A DNA stretch of 64,000 nt from DATKPC01 sp035524275 (lineage in GTDB: Bacteria; Pseudomonadota; Gammaproteobacteria; Burkholderiales; Burkholderiaceae_F), in assembly GCA_035524275.1 (NCBI GenBank), contig DATKPC010000089.1, positions 1 through 64,000 on the forward strand, in the 5' to 3' direction. The notes beneath the pieces were generated by a model. It was not told the origin of the DNA. It was given only the letters and a program-made list of their open reading frames with translations, and did not search any database. Below are positions 27,445 through 36,481 of this stretch, in pieces. Positions within the stretch are counted from its first letter, which is position 1. The number at the start of each line of letters is the position of its first letter. The position numbers and the translations under genes are program-made.

Positions 27445-27567
27445 TCAGGGACCGGGATCGGGCCCCGGCGCTTCCCGGCGCGTCGCCTCGCGGCTGCGGC
27501 CGCGCGCCCCCAGGATCATCGCGACGGCAATGCCGATTCCCGCCAGCGCGACCAGGATCTCGATCAC
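27445..27567 (-). CDS. Possible small single-span membrane protein downstream of ppsA
   Basis: A 40-codon frame begins GTG at 27567, whose TGA overlaps the ppsA stop (GTGA). It encodes one hydrophobic segment (ILVALAGIGIAVAMILGA) then a basic and Pro-rich tail. The hydrophobic helix and coupled start are the only support; no homologue is recognised. It is convergent with smpB. Confidence 0.35.
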   Translation of the reverse strand: MIEILVALAGIGIAVAMILGARGRSREATRREAPGPDPGP

Positions 27568-29948
27568 GGCGCGGCGCCGGCAACGGCGGCCAGCCGCCTC
27601 CAGGTCTCGACGATCGAATCCGGATTGAGCGAAATCGACTCGATGCCCTTGCCCATCAGCCAGATCGCGAAGTCGGCGTGGTCCGACGGGCCCTGCCCGC
27701 AGATACCGACGTATTTCTTCTGCGCGCGACACGCGTCGATCGCGCGCGCGAGCAGCATCTTGACGGCCGGGTCGCGCTCGTCGAAGCCTTCCGCGACGAG
27801 CGCGGAGTCGCGATCGATGCCGAGCGTCAGTTGCGTCAGGTCGTTGGAGCCGATCGAGAACCCGTCGAAGTACGCGAGGAACTCGTCGGCAAGGAGCGCA
27901 TTGGAAGGTACCTCGCACATCATGATGACGCGCAGCCCCTTCTCGCCTCGCCGCAACCCGTGCGACGCGAGCAGTTCGGAGACGCGGCGCGCCTCGTCCA
28001 CAGTGCGCACGAACGGGACCATGACCTCGACGTTGACGAGGCCCATATCCTCCCGCACGCGCTTGAGCGCCTTGCACTCCATCTCGAAGCTCTGCAGGAA
28101 CGTCGGCGCGATGTAGCGGGCGGCACCGCGGAACCCCAGCATCGGGTTCTCCTCGTCCGGCTCGTAGCGCGTGCCGCCGATCAGCTTGCGGTATTCGTTG
28201 CTCTTGAAATCCGACATGCGCACGATGACCGGCTTGGGCCAGAATGCGGCGGCGATCGTGGCGATGCCCTCCGCGAGCCGGATCTGGTAGAAGTCGCGCG
28301 GCGTCCCATAGCCGCGCGCCAGGCTTTCGACGGCGCGCGCCAGGTCGGCGTCGATGTTCGGGTATTCGAGCACGGCGCGCGGATGCACGCCGATATGGTT
28401 GTTGATGATGAATTCCAGGCGCGCCAGGCCGACGCCGGCGTTCGGCAGGCCCTGCATCTCGAACGCGAGTTCCGGATTGCCGAGGTTCATCATGATCTTG
28501 ACCGGCAGGTCCGGCATCCGCGTCGCGGCGGCCGTCTCGACCTCGACGTCGAGGTTGCCGTCGTAGACGTTGCCCGTGTCGCCCTCGGCGCACGAGACCG
28601 TCACGATCGCGCCGTCGACGAGGTGTCCGGTCGCGTCCCCGCAGCCGACGACGGCGGGTATGCCCAGTTCGCGCGCGATGATCGCCGCGTGGCAGGTCCG
28701 GCCGCCGCGGTTCGTCACGATCGCCGCGGCGCGCTTCATCACCGGCTCCCAATTGGGATCCGTCATGTCGGTCACGAGGACGTCGCCCGGCTGGACGCGG
28801 TCCATCTCCGAGGCGTCGTGGATGATGCGCACGGGCCCGGCGCCGACCCGCTGGCCGATCGCGCGCCCGCTCGCCAGGACGGTCGAGCGCGACTTGAGGC
28901 GATAGCGTTGCGTCTGCCCGTGGACGTCGCGCGACTTCACGGTCTCCGGGCGCGCCTGCAGCACGTAGATCTTGCCGTCGACGCCGTCGCGCCCCCACTC
29001 GATGTCCATCGGCCGGCCATAGTGGCGCTCGATCTCCATCGCGTAGCGCGCCAGTTCCAGGACCTCGTCGTCGGCGATCGAGAACCTGCGACGGTCGGCA
29101 TCCGCGACGTCGACGGTCCGCACGGTCCGCCCGCTCGTCGCCGCCGGATCGAATTCCATCTTGATCAGCTTCGACCCCAGGCTGCGCCGGATCAGCGCAA
29201 AGCGCCCCGCCTTCAGCATCGGCTTGTGGACGTAGAACTCGTCCGGGTTCACGGCGCCCTGGACGACGGTTTCGCCCAGCCCGTAGCTCGACGTGATGAA
29301 GACGACGTCGCGGAAGCCGGACTCGGTGTCCATCGTGAACATCACGCCCGCCGCGCCGCGATCGCTGCGGACCATCCGCTGGATGCCCGCGGACAACGCC
29401 ACCTCGCCGTGCGTGAAGCCCTTGTGGACGCGGTAGGAGATCGCGCGGTCGTTGTACAGCGATGCAAAGACGTGGCGGATCCGGTCGAGGACCGCCTCGA
29501 TGCCGACGACGTTCAGGTAGGTTTCCTGCTGGCCCGCGAACGAGGCGTCCGGCAAGTCCTCGGCAGTCGCGCTGGATCGCACCGCAACCGGCAGGTCGCT
29601 CGTTCCGGCGGAAAGCCACGCGTGGAACTCGCGGATTTCGCGTTCGAGTTCCGCGGGGAACGTCCCGTTCGCGACCCAGTTCCGGATCTCGGCGCCCGCC
29701 GCGACGAGCGCCTTGACGTCCTCGACGTCGAGCGTCGCCAGCCGCTGACTGATCCGTTGGGTCAGCGAATTGGCATCGAGGAAGGCGCGGAAGCCATCGG
29801 CCGTCGTCGCGAAACCGTCGGGCACGCGGATGCCATGCTCGGTCAGCTGGCTGAGCATCTCGCCGAGCGACGCGTTCTTGCCGCCCACCGAATCGACGTC
29901 CGTCATCCGCAGTTGGCTGAACGGAATGACGTAGCGACCTCGTTTCAT
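27564..29948 (-). CDS. ppsA: Phosphoenolpyruvate synthase
   Basis: 794-residue enzyme converting pyruvate and ATP to PEP, AMP and phosphate in gluconeogenesis. ATP-grasp N-domain (VGGKNASLGEM, VAVRSSATAEDLPDASFAGQ), phospho-His domain GGRTCHAAIIARELG, and TIM-barrel PEP domain (GLARLEFIINNHIG, ending CGQGPSDHADFA). ATG 29948 is preceded by GGGAGAAA. Divergent from ppsR, which regulates this enzyme by phosphorylation. Confidence 0.97.
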   Translation of the reverse strand: MKRGRYVIPFSQLRMTDVDSVGGKNASLGEMLSQLTEHGIRVPDGFATTADGFRAFLDANSLTQRISQRLATLDVEDVKALVAAGAEIRNWVANGTFPAELEREIREFHAWLSAGTSDLPVAVRSSATAEDLPDASFAGQQETYLNVVGIEAVLDRIRHVFASLYNDRAISYRVHKGFTHGEVALSAGIQRMVRSDRGAAGVMFTMDTESGFRDVVFITSSYGLGETVVQGAVNPDEFYVHKPMLKAGRFALIRRSLGSKLIKMEFDPAATSGRTVRTVDVADADRRRFSIADDEVLELARYAMEIERHYGRPMDIEWGRDGVDGKIYVLQARPETVKSRDVHGQTQRYRLKSRSTVLASGRAIGQRVGAGPVRIIHDASEMDRVQPGDVLVTDMTDPNWEPVMKRAAAIVTNRGGRTCHAAIIARELGIPAVVGCGDATGHLVDGAIVTVSCAEGDTGNVYDGNLDVEVETAAATRMPDLPVKIMMNLGNPELAFEMQGLPNAGVGLARLEFIINNHIGVHPRAVLEYPNIDADLARAVESLARGYGTPRDFYQIRLAEGIATIAAAFWPKPVIVRMSDFKSNEYRKLIGGTRYEPDEENPMLGFRGAARYIAPTFLQSFEMECKALKRVREDMGLVNVEVMVPFVRTVDEARRVSELLASHGLRRGEKGLRVIMMCEVPSNALLADEFLAYFDGFSIGSNDLTQLTLGIDRDSALVAEGFDERDPAVKMLLARAIDACRAQKKYVGICGQGPSDHADFAIWLMGKGIESISLNPDSIVETWRRLAAVAGAAP

Positions 29949-30234
29949 GCTTTCTCCCGATTGCGATCGACGACGCGGATGCGATCGGCCTGCGCGAGGC
30001 CTTATCCAGGCTCGCGGGCGGCCATGGGACGTCGGAATGCGGGCTCGACCGCGAATCACTTGCACCGGCGGTGGCCCTCGCGGGCCGCCGCGCCGGGCCC
30101 GCAGACCCGGCTTAAGCGCGGGTGCGTCGGGGCGACGGCGCGTCATCCGGCCGCCCCTGTGCCAGAATTCGCGCGGATTGTACCGACCCCAGGCCACCTG
30201 ACGACCGGGTTTGCCCGACGAAAGGCCGAAACCG

Positions 30235-31080
30235 ATGCCCGATCGCCACAAAGCTCGGTCGAACGACCGCCACGTGTTCTTCGTCTCCGACGGTACCGGC
30301 ATCACCGCCGAGACGATGGGGCACAGCATCCTGACGCAGTTCGAGCAGATCCGCTTCCACCAGCACCGGATCCCGTTCATCGACAGCGCCGAGAAGGCCC
30401 GGGAAGCGGTGTCGAGGATCAATGACATGGCCGAACGCGATGGCCAGCGCCCGCTCGTGTTTTCCACGCTGGTCGACCCGGACGTCAGCGCGGTGCTGCG
30501 CCAGGTCAATGCGATGACGCTGGACCTCTTCGAATCGTTCGTCGAGCCGCTCGAAATCGAACTCGGCGTGCGTTCCACGCATACGATCGGCCGCTCCCAC
30601 AACATGTCCGACGCCGAAAACTACAAGCGTCGGATCGAGGCGATCAATTTCGCGCTTGCGCACGACGATGGCCAGTCGACCCGCAGCCTGCAGAGCGCGG
30701 ACGTGATCCTCGTCGGCGTGTCGCGCAGCGGCAAGACGCCGACCAGCCTTTACCTCGCGATGCAGTTCGGCATGAAGGCGGCCAACTACCCGCTGATCCC
30801 GGAAGATTTCGAGCGCGACGCGCTGCCGGAGGCCCTGCCGCAGTTCCGCAGCAAGCTCTTCGGGCTGTCCATCGCGCCGGAGCGCCTCGCCGAGGTACGC
30901 CACGAACGCCGGCCGAACAGCCGCTACGCGTCGCTGGAGAATTGCAGCTATGAAGTGGCCGCCGCCGAGCGCATGATGCGGCGCGAGGGCATCCGCTGGC
31001 TGTCGTCGACGACGAAATCGATCGAGGAGATCGCCGCGACGATCCTCAACGAAATCCGGCTCCAGCGCCCGGCGCCCTGA
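30235..31080 (+). CDS. ppsR: PEP synthase regulatory kinase/phosphorylase PpsR (DUF299)
   Basis: 281-residue bifunctional enzyme that inactivates PpsA by ADP-dependent threonine phosphorylation and reactivates it by Pi-dependent dephosphorylation. P-loop GVSRSGKTPTSLYLA; the N-terminal VFFVSDGTGITAETMGHS and C-terminal ENCSYEVAAAE are diagnostic. ATG 30235 gives the usual start; a TTG at 30211 is in frame. The pair ppsA/ppsR is divergent across 286 bases, in which I see only GC-rich sequence and no clear promoter motif. Confidence 0.96.
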   Translation: MPDRHKARSNDRHVFFVSDGTGITAETMGHSILTQFEQIRFHQHRIPFIDSAEKAREAVSRINDMAERDGQRPLVFSTLVDPDVSAVLRQVNAMTLDLFESFVEPLEIELGVRSTHTIGRSHNMSDAENYKRRIEAINFALAHDDGQSTRSLQSADVILVGVSRSGKTPTSLYLAMQFGMKAANYPLIPEDFERDALPEALPQFRSKLFGLSIAPERLAEVRHERRPNSRYASLENCSYEVAAAERMMRREGIRWLSSTTKSIEEIAATILNEIRLQRPAP

Positions 31081-31101
31081 CGGCGGGCGCCGCGCGCCGC
31101 C
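31081..31101. terminator. GC-rich hairpin between convergent ppsR and cfa
   Basis: GGCGGGCGC and GCGCCGCC can pair around a short loop with one bulge, right after the ppsR stop and before the convergent cfa stop. There is no T-run. A role in separating the two transcripts is only a guess. Confidence 0.3.
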
Positions 31102-31107
31102 GACGCG

Positions 31108-32379
31108 TCAACGGGACGCGTCGTAGATCCACGAGCGGCTCAGCGGAAGCGCCGTCGGCCCGGGTGCGGCCTGGCGACTGGCGAGCACCTGGTAGATGTT
31201 GATCCAGCCGCGGTCGAATCCGTAGCTCGTGCCGCCCAGGTAACCGAGCCAGGTGCGCGTTCGTTCCTCCCCGACGAGCGCCACGGCCTCGTCGCGGCGC
31301 GCCTCGAGGCGCGAGAGCCAGCGGCGCAACGTGAGCGCGTAGTGCGGGCGAAGGCTCTCGACGTCGGCGACCTCGAAACCCTGCGAGGACAGGTCGCGGA
31401 TCGCCGTGTGGAGGTGCGGCAGTTCGCCCCCCGGGAAGATGTACCGGTCGATGAAATCGCCGGCGCCGCCGCCCACCGGCCGGTTTTCGACATCCGCCGA
31501 CGAGATGCCGTGGTTCAGCAGCAGGCCGCGGTCCCTCAGCATCCGCGCCAGCACGCCGAAATACGTCGGCAACCGCCGCAGGCCGACGTGTTCGTACATC
31601 CCGATGCTGGAGATCTTGTCGAAGCTCGCGGCCCCGAAGCGTGCCTCGAGGTCACGGTAGTCGAGGATCTCCACCGTCACGCGATCCGCCAGCCCGGCCT
31701 GCGCGATCCGCTCGCGCGCCTCGTCGTGCTGCGCGACCGACAGCGTGATGCCGACGGCCTGCACCCCGTAATGGCGCGCCGCATGCAGCACCATGCCGCC
31801 CCAGCCGCAACCGACGTCGAGGAGGCGATCGCCCGGTGCCAGGCACAGCTTGCGGCAGATGTGGTCGAGCTTCGCGACCTGCGCCTGCTCCAGCGATTCG
31901 TCGCCGCGCTCGAAATACGCGCATGAATAGATCATCCGCTCGTCGAGCCACAGGCGATAGAAGTCGTTGCCGAGGTCGTAATGGCTGCGGACGTCGGCGA
32001 GATCGTCGGACTTCGCGTGCCGCGCCGGGATCAGCGCGCTGCGGCGCGTCGCCGGGCTTCCGAACGAGTCTGCAAGCGTCGCGGCGATCCGGATCGATTC
32101 CATCAGGTCGCCTTCGATCTCGATCGTGCCTTTGACGTAGGCCTCCGCGAGCGCGCCCAGGCTGGGTTCGCCGAGGTGGGCCAGGCGCGCGACGTCGCGC
32201 ACGCGCCAGGTCACCTGTGTCGATGGACCGAAATCGACACGCTCGCCATCCGGAAGTTCGATCCGCAGCGGAACGCCGCCGCGCTGGCGCATCCGCGCCG
32301 CAAGTTCCTCGAGCAGCACCCCGGCATGCCGCTCGGCCTGTCGCCGCGATACGCGACTCAGTAACGCCTCTCCCCACAT
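31108..32379 (-). CDS. cfa: Cyclopropane-fatty-acyl-phospholipid synthase
   Basis: 423-residue SAM-dependent enzyme adding a methylene bridge to unsaturated membrane acyl chains. N-terminal lipid-binding domain; DVRSHYDLGNDFYRLWLDER; SAM motif LLDVGCGWGGMVLHAAR; SIGMYEHVG; DRYIFPGGELP; C-terminal GWINIYQVLA. ATG 32379 has GGAGG at seven bases. A perfect 16-bp palindrome lies 21 bases upstream of the start. Monocistronic; convergent with ppsR. Confidence 0.95.
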   Translation of the reverse strand: MWGEALLSRVSRRQAERHAGVLLEELAARMRQRGGVPLRIELPDGERVDFGPSTQVTWRVRDVARLAHLGEPSLGALAEAYVKGTIEIEGDLMESIRIAATLADSFGSPATRRSALIPARHAKSDDLADVRSHYDLGNDFYRLWLDERMIYSCAYFERGDESLEQAQVAKLDHICRKLCLAPGDRLLDVGCGWGGMVLHAARHYGVQAVGITLSVAQHDEARERIAQAGLADRVTVEILDYRDLEARFGAASFDKISSIGMYEHVGLRRLPTYFGVLARMLRDRGLLLNHGISSADVENRPVGGGAGDFIDRYIFPGGELPHLHTAIRDLSSQGFEVADVESLRPHYALTLRRWLSRLEARRDEAVALVGEERTRTWLGYLGGTSYGFDRGWINIYQVLASRQAAPGPTALPLSRSWIYDASR

Positions 32380-32400
32380 GAACGCGCCTCCATCGGTGCA

Positions 32401-32421
32401 GTTCACCCGGGTGAACACCCG
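32401..32421. promoter_or_regulatory. Perfect palindrome upstream of cfa
   Basis: GTTCACCCGGGTGAAC (32401-32416) is fully self-complementary over 16 bases. It overlaps a second element, CGGGTG-AA-CACCCG (32408-32421). Together they give three alternating half-sites just before the cfa ribosome site, placed like a repressor operator. The rest of the 197-base gap up to the methyltransferase gene holds no convincing gene. Confidence 0.6.
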
Positions 32422-32576
32422 AGCGCCCCCCTGCAAGACGGATCCGGCTGCCGAAGAAGGAAAGTCCCATGGGCTTCGACCGCCGGACAAGCAGCGAGCG
32501 GCCGGTCGTTGTATTCCGCCGGGCCGTCAGCGCACGATTCACGAAGTCATTGTGCACTGCGGCCGACTCGAAAGAC

Positions 32577-33371
32577 CTACCCCGTTTCGGTGACGCGTCG
32601 CCGTTCGAAGAGGCACACCGCGGCGGCGGTCGCGACGTTGAGCGATTCGACGCCCGCGGCGATCGGGATCGTGACGCGACGCGAGCAAACCTCGGCCACA
32701 TCATGGGATATGCCCCGCCCTTCGGCGCCGAAAACCCACCCCAGCGCGCCCGACGGTGGCGTCATGGCCCACAGCGAGTCCGCGTCGTGCGCAGCGCATG
32801 CGATCCACGGTCCGTCCAACGTCGCTGCAAGGTCCGCTGCGCCGACGTTTTCCGTCATCCGGAGGACGAACTGCGCCCCCATGCCGGCGCGCAAGGCTTT
32901 CGGGGACCAGAACGAGGCGCAGCCTGGACCGCCCAGCACATGGCGCAGGCCGGCCGCGGCGGCGACGCGAAGCATCGTTCCGACGTTGCCGGGATCCTGG
33001 ATGCCGTCGAAATAGGCCAGGTCGTCGCGGCTGGCGTGCGGAAGCGGGTCATTGCGCGACGCCACGACGAGGAGAAGCCCGCTGCCGTGCTCCACCGGGG
33101 CCAGCCGGTCGTAGAGCGAAGCCGCGAGTTCGAATGCCGGCGTGCCGAGGCGCCGCAGCCTTTCACTGACGAGGCCCATCTCGCCGGCGGCGGTGTCGGT
33201 TCCGCGCCGGACGATCCACGCCTGCGGCACCGTGCCGGCGTCCAACGCCGCCCGCGCCAGATGAACCCCTTCGGCAAGCGTCCGTCCGCGCAGACGATGC
33301 TCCCGCGGCTGCTGCGCAAGACGCAGCCAGGTCCGGTAGGCCGGGTTCGCTGCCGACGTGACCGGCTTCAT
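32577..33371 (-). CDS. TrmH/SpoU family RNA 2'-O-methyltransferase
   Basis: 264-residue SPOUT methyltransferase with the three motifs DPGNVGTMLRVAAAAG, GWVFGAEGRGISHDV and IPIAAGVESLNVATAAAV. The N-terminal substrate-binding domain (HRLRGRTLAEGVHLARAAL) resembles RlmB-like or TsnR-like rRNA enzymes. The target nucleotide cannot be told. The ATG at 33371 overlaps the rnhB stop (ATGA), so it ends the long lpx operon. Confidence 0.88.
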   Translation of the reverse strand: MKPVTSAANPAYRTWLRLAQQPREHRLRGRTLAEGVHLARAALDAGTVPQAWIVRRGTDTAAGEMGLVSERLRRLGTPAFELAASLYDRLAPVEHGSGLLLVVASRNDPLPHASRDDLAYFDGIQDPGNVGTMLRVAAAAGLRHVLGGPGCASFWSPKALRAGMGAQFVLRMTENVGAADLAATLDGPWIACAAHDADSLWAMTPPSGALGWVFGAEGRGISHDVAEVCSRRVTIPIAAGVESLNVATAAAVCLFERRRVTETG

Positions 33372-33997
33372 CGTCGATCGCGTGCGGCCGCCCGCACCGG
33401 GGCGAAGGTTCGTCGGTGGATCTCGCACGGACCGAGGCGATTGAGCGCCTCGACATGGGCCGCCGTCGGGTACCCGAAATGACGATCGAAGCCGTAGCCT
33501 GGGTAGCTGCGCGCCAATTCGCGCATGAGGCGGTCGCGCGTCGTCTTCGCGAGGATCGATGCCGCCGAGATCGCCGGCTCCAGCCGGTCGCCGCCGACGA
33601 TCGCGCGCGCCGGAATCGACAGGTCCGGGAGACGGTTCCCGTCGACCAGCGCGAAACGCGGAGCCGGCACGAGTCCTTCGACGGCGCGACGCATCGCGAG
33701 CAGGCTCGCGGCCAATATGTTCAGCCGATCGATGTCGTCATGGCCCACGGCGACGACGGACCAGCACGCGGCGCACTCGCGAATCTCGGCGGCGAGCTGG
33801 TCGCGGCGCGCCGGCGTCAGCTGCTTCGAATCGCGCAAGCCCGAGATGGGACGTCGCGGGTCGAGGACGACCGCGGCGGCAACGACCGGCCCGGCAAGCG
33901 GGCCGCGGCCCGCCTCGTCGACGCCGCACGTTCCGTCCCGGTCGCTGCCGTCGAAGGCAGCGATGCCCGGCGCCCGGCGTCTCGCGGCTGGCGTCAC
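33368..33997 (-). CDS. rnhB: Ribonuclease HII
   Basis: 209-residue RNase HII, cleaving RNA in RNA-DNA hybrids and single ribonucleotides in DNA. Catalytic GVDEAGRGPLAG (Asp27, Glu28), DSKQLTPARR, SILAKTTRDRLM and GYGFDRHFGYPT. The start overlaps the lpxB stop; the first 20 residues are not conserved. The lpxA-lpxB-rnhB order is common in proteobacteria. Confidence 0.95.
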   Translation of the reverse strand: MTPAARRRAPGIAAFDGSDRDGTCGVDEAGRGPLAGPVVAAAVVLDPRRPISGLRDSKQLTPARRDQLAAEIRECAACWSVVAVGHDDIDRLNILAASLLAMRRAVEGLVPAPRFALVDGNRLPDLSIPARAIVGGDRLEPAISAASILAKTTRDRLMRELARSYPGYGFDRHFGYPTAAHVEALNRLGPCEIHRRTFAPVRAAARDRR

Positions 33998-35157
33998 GGC
34001 GTGGTCCGCGGATCGAGGCCGGCGACGTCGCAGATCGCATCGGCCGCCAGCGCCGCCGTGTCGCGAGACAGATCCTCGTGGAGCCGGCCGAAACGTTCAA
34101 CGAGTCGCACCCGCCCCGCCACGTCGTCCAATTGGCGTCGAAGCGCCGCGGCGAGATTCCGCGGCGTCGCCTCCCGCTGCAACAGTTCCGGCACGACGTC
34201 ATCCTGCAGCAGCAGGTTCGGCAGGCCGACCCAGCGCGCGTGGGCCTGGATCCGGGTCAGCCACGCGGACAGCGCCGGCATCCGATAGGCGATGACCATC
34301 GGGCGCTTGAAGAGCGCGGCTTCGAGCGTCGCCGTTCCGCTCGCGACGAGGACCGCATCGGCGGCGGCCAGCGCATCGTGCGAGCGTCCGTCGAGCAGGT
34401 GCAGGCGCGAACGTGCCGTCGGCGCGGCGCCCAGCAAGGCCTCCAGGCGCGGGCGCAGCGACGGCGCGGCCACCGGGACCACGAACTGGAGCGTCGATTC
34501 CTCGCGCGCCAGAAGTTCGACGGCGCCGAGGAAAGGCGGCCCGATGTAGTCGATCTCGGCGCGGCGACTGCCGGGAAGGACCGCCACGACGCGCCCCGCG
34601 GAAAGCTGCAGCGCGCGCCGCGCCGCGGTCGCGTCCGGATGCATCGGTATGACGCTCGCGAGCGGGTGGCCGACGTAGGTCGCGCGGATCCCTGCCCGGT
34701 CATAGAGCGCCTGTTCGAAGGGAAAGACCAGAAGGACGAGGTCCGCGGCGCGCCGGACCGCCTCGATCTTGCCCGCCCGCCAAGCCCAGATCGACGGGCT
34801 GACGAAATGAACCGTCGGGATGCCGCTCTCGCGCAGCGCCGATTCCAGGCCGAGATTGAAGTCCGGCGCATCGACGCCGACGACCGCCCGCGGCCGCGCC
34901 TGCAACAGGCGCTCGCGAAGCGCCGACCGCATTCGCAGGAGCCGCGGCAACTCGCGGATCACTTCGACGTAGCCGCGGACCGACAGTTCGCGGACGTGCC
35001 ACCACGCGTCGCATCCTTCCGCAAGCATCCGGTCGCCCGCGATCCCGGCGCATTGCAGGTCGCGAACGCGCGCGCGCAGCGCGGCGACGACCGGTGCCGC
35101 CAGCACGTCGCCGGAGGCTTCGCCGGCGACGAAGCCGATCAGAGGCGTGGGCGACAC
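33994..35157 (-). CDS. lpxB: Lipid-A-disaccharide synthase
   Basis: 387-residue glycosyltransferase joining lipid X and UDP-diacylglucosamine to make lipid A disaccharide. Markers: GFVAGEASGD, VDAPDFNLGLE, VSPSIWAWRAGKIE, FPFEQALYDRAG, YVGHPLA, LPGSRRAEI and VLVASGTATLEAAL. No in-frame ATG precedes the conserved start, so I placed it at GTG 35157 (VSPTPLIGFVAGE). The 80-base gap to lpxA has no gene. Confidence 0.93.
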   Translation of the reverse strand: MSPTPLIGFVAGEASGDVLAAPVVAALRARVRDLQCAGIAGDRMLAEGCDAWWHVRELSVRGYVEVIRELPRLLRMRSALRERLLQARPRAVVGVDAPDFNLGLESALRESGIPTVHFVSPSIWAWRAGKIEAVRRAADLVLLVFPFEQALYDRAGIRATYVGHPLASVIPMHPDATAARRALQLSAGRVVAVLPGSRRAEIDYIGPPFLGAVELLAREESTLQFVVPVAAPSLRPRLEALLGAAPTARSRLHLLDGRSHDALAAADAVLVASGTATLEAALFKRPMVIAYRMPALSAWLTRIQAHARWVGLPNLLLQDDVVPELLQREATPRNLAAALRRQLDDVAGRVRLVERFGRLHEDLSRDTAALAADAICDVAGLDPRTTP

Positions 35158-35237
35158 GCTGCGGAAAAGCGGCGCCGCGTGACGACGGCGATCTCGAGCA
35201 TGTTCACTGGGGACGTTCCAGTTCGGGATGCGGGCGG

Positions 35238-36029
35238 CTAGCGTACGATCCCGCGGCCCGGCTCGGCGAGGAACGCGGCAAGGCGCCGCAGGTGCGTCGC
35301 GCAGCCGGCATCCGCGAGCGCCTGCTGTTCGAGCGCGGCGCAGGCCTCGTCGACCGACAGCGAACTGCGATAGATCGTCCGGTAGGCGCGCCGCAACGCC
35401 GCCAGGACCTCGGCATCGAAGCCGCGACGGCGCAGCCCTTCGACGTTGATGCCGGCGGGGCGAAACGGATTCCCGCTGCCGATGACGAATGGCGGCAGGT
35501 CCTGCACCAGCGTGGATCCGCCACCGGCCATCGAATGCTCGCCGACGCGGCCGAACTGGTGCACCCCGGTCAGGCCGCCGAGGATGGCCCAGTCGCCGAT
35601 CGTCACGTGACCGCCCAGCTGAACGCTGTTGGCGATGATCGTGTGATCGCCGATCGTGCAATCGTGCGCGACGTGGACGTAGGCCATGATCCAGTTGTCG
35701 CTGCCGATGCGCGTCACGCCGCCACCGCCGCTGGTGCCGATGTTGAGCGTGCAGCATTCGCGGATCGTGTTGCCGTCGCCGATGACGAGGCGCGACGCCT
35801 CGCCGGCATACTTCTTGTCCTGCGGCGGGCCGCCGACCGAACAATGCGGGAAGATGCGGTTTGCGCGCCCGATCGTCGTGCGGCCCTCGATGACGACGTG
35901 CGGCCCGACCGACGTTCCGGCGCCGATCTCGACATCGGGCCCGATGATGCAGTACGGTCCGATCGAGGCGTCGTCGGCGAGGCGCGCGCGCGGGTCGACG
36001 ACGGCCGTCGCGTGGACCTCCGCCATCAT
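35238..36029 (-). CDS. lpxA: UDP-GlcNAc acyltransferase
   Basis: 263-residue left-handed beta-helix acyltransferase, the first step of lipid A synthesis. Hexapeptide repeats (IGPYCIIGPDVEIGAG and similar), catalytic His region YVHVAHDCTIGD, LGGLTGVHQF, and C-terminal helical domain after GINVEGLRRRGF. Two consecutive ATGs (36029, 36026) overlap the fabZ stop; either may be used. Confidence 0.96.
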   Translation of the reverse strand: MMAEVHATAVVDPRARLADDASIGPYCIIGPDVEIGAGTSVGPHVVIEGRTTIGRANRIFPHCSVGGPPQDKKYAGEASRLVIGDGNTIRECCTLNIGTSGGGGVTRIGSDNWIMAYVHVAHDCTIGDHTIIANSVQLGGHVTIGDWAILGGLTGVHQFGRVGEHSMAGGGSTLVQDLPPFVIGSGNPFRPAGINVEGLRRRGFDAEVLAALRRAYRTIYRSSLSVDEACAALEQQALADAGCATHLRRLAAFLAEPGRGIVR

Positions 36030-36481
36030 TCGCCCTCGTTCGCGCGGACCTTGCGGTAGGTGCACAGCATGTCCGCCTCGCAGACGACCTGCTCGTCGAC
36101 GCGCGCCTTGCCCGAGAGCTTGATGACTCCGCGCAGCGAGCGCTCGACGTTGACCTCCAGGCGGAGCTGGTCGCCCGGATGCACCGGGCGCTTGAAGCGC
36201 GCGTTGTCGATGCCGGCGAAGAAGTACACCGAGTCCGGCTCCGGCTTGCGTCCCGCCGAGACGAACAGGAGGATCGCGGCCGCCTGGGCCATCGCCTCGA
36301 TGATCAGCACGCCGGGCATCACCGGATAGTGCGGAAAATGCCCGCTGAATACCGGCTCGTTCATCGAGACGTTCTTCAGCGCGACGATGCGCTTGTCGCG
36401 CTCGAGCTCGACCACCCTGTCGACCAGGATGATAGGAAAGCGATGCGGCAGGTGCGCCAGGATCGCATGGATGTCCATCAT
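36026..36481 (-). CDS. fabZ: 3-hydroxyacyl-ACP dehydratase FabZ
   Basis: 151-residue hotdog-fold dehydratase of fatty acid elongation. Active-site His48 in FSGHFPHYPVMPG and Glu62 in IIEAMAQ. Start codons ATGATG overlap the lpxD stop; ends overlapping lpxA. The placement between lpxD and lpxA couples the shared hydroxyacyl-ACP pool, as in many proteobacteria. Confidence 0.97.
   Translation of the reverse strand: MMDIHAILAHLPHRFPIILVDRVVELERDKRIVALKNVSMNEPVFSGHFPHYPVMPGVLIIEAMAQAAAILLFVSAGRKPEPDSVYFFAGIDNARFKRPVHPGDQLRLEVNVERSLRGVIKLSGKARVDEQVVCEADMLCTYRKVRANEGE

Noticed and set aside
27678..30425. Very long plus-strand open frame antisense to ppsA
   Set aside because: It is a GC-driven shadow: composition is Arg/Asp/Ala-rich without domains, and the minus strand encodes a full PpsA with all motifs.
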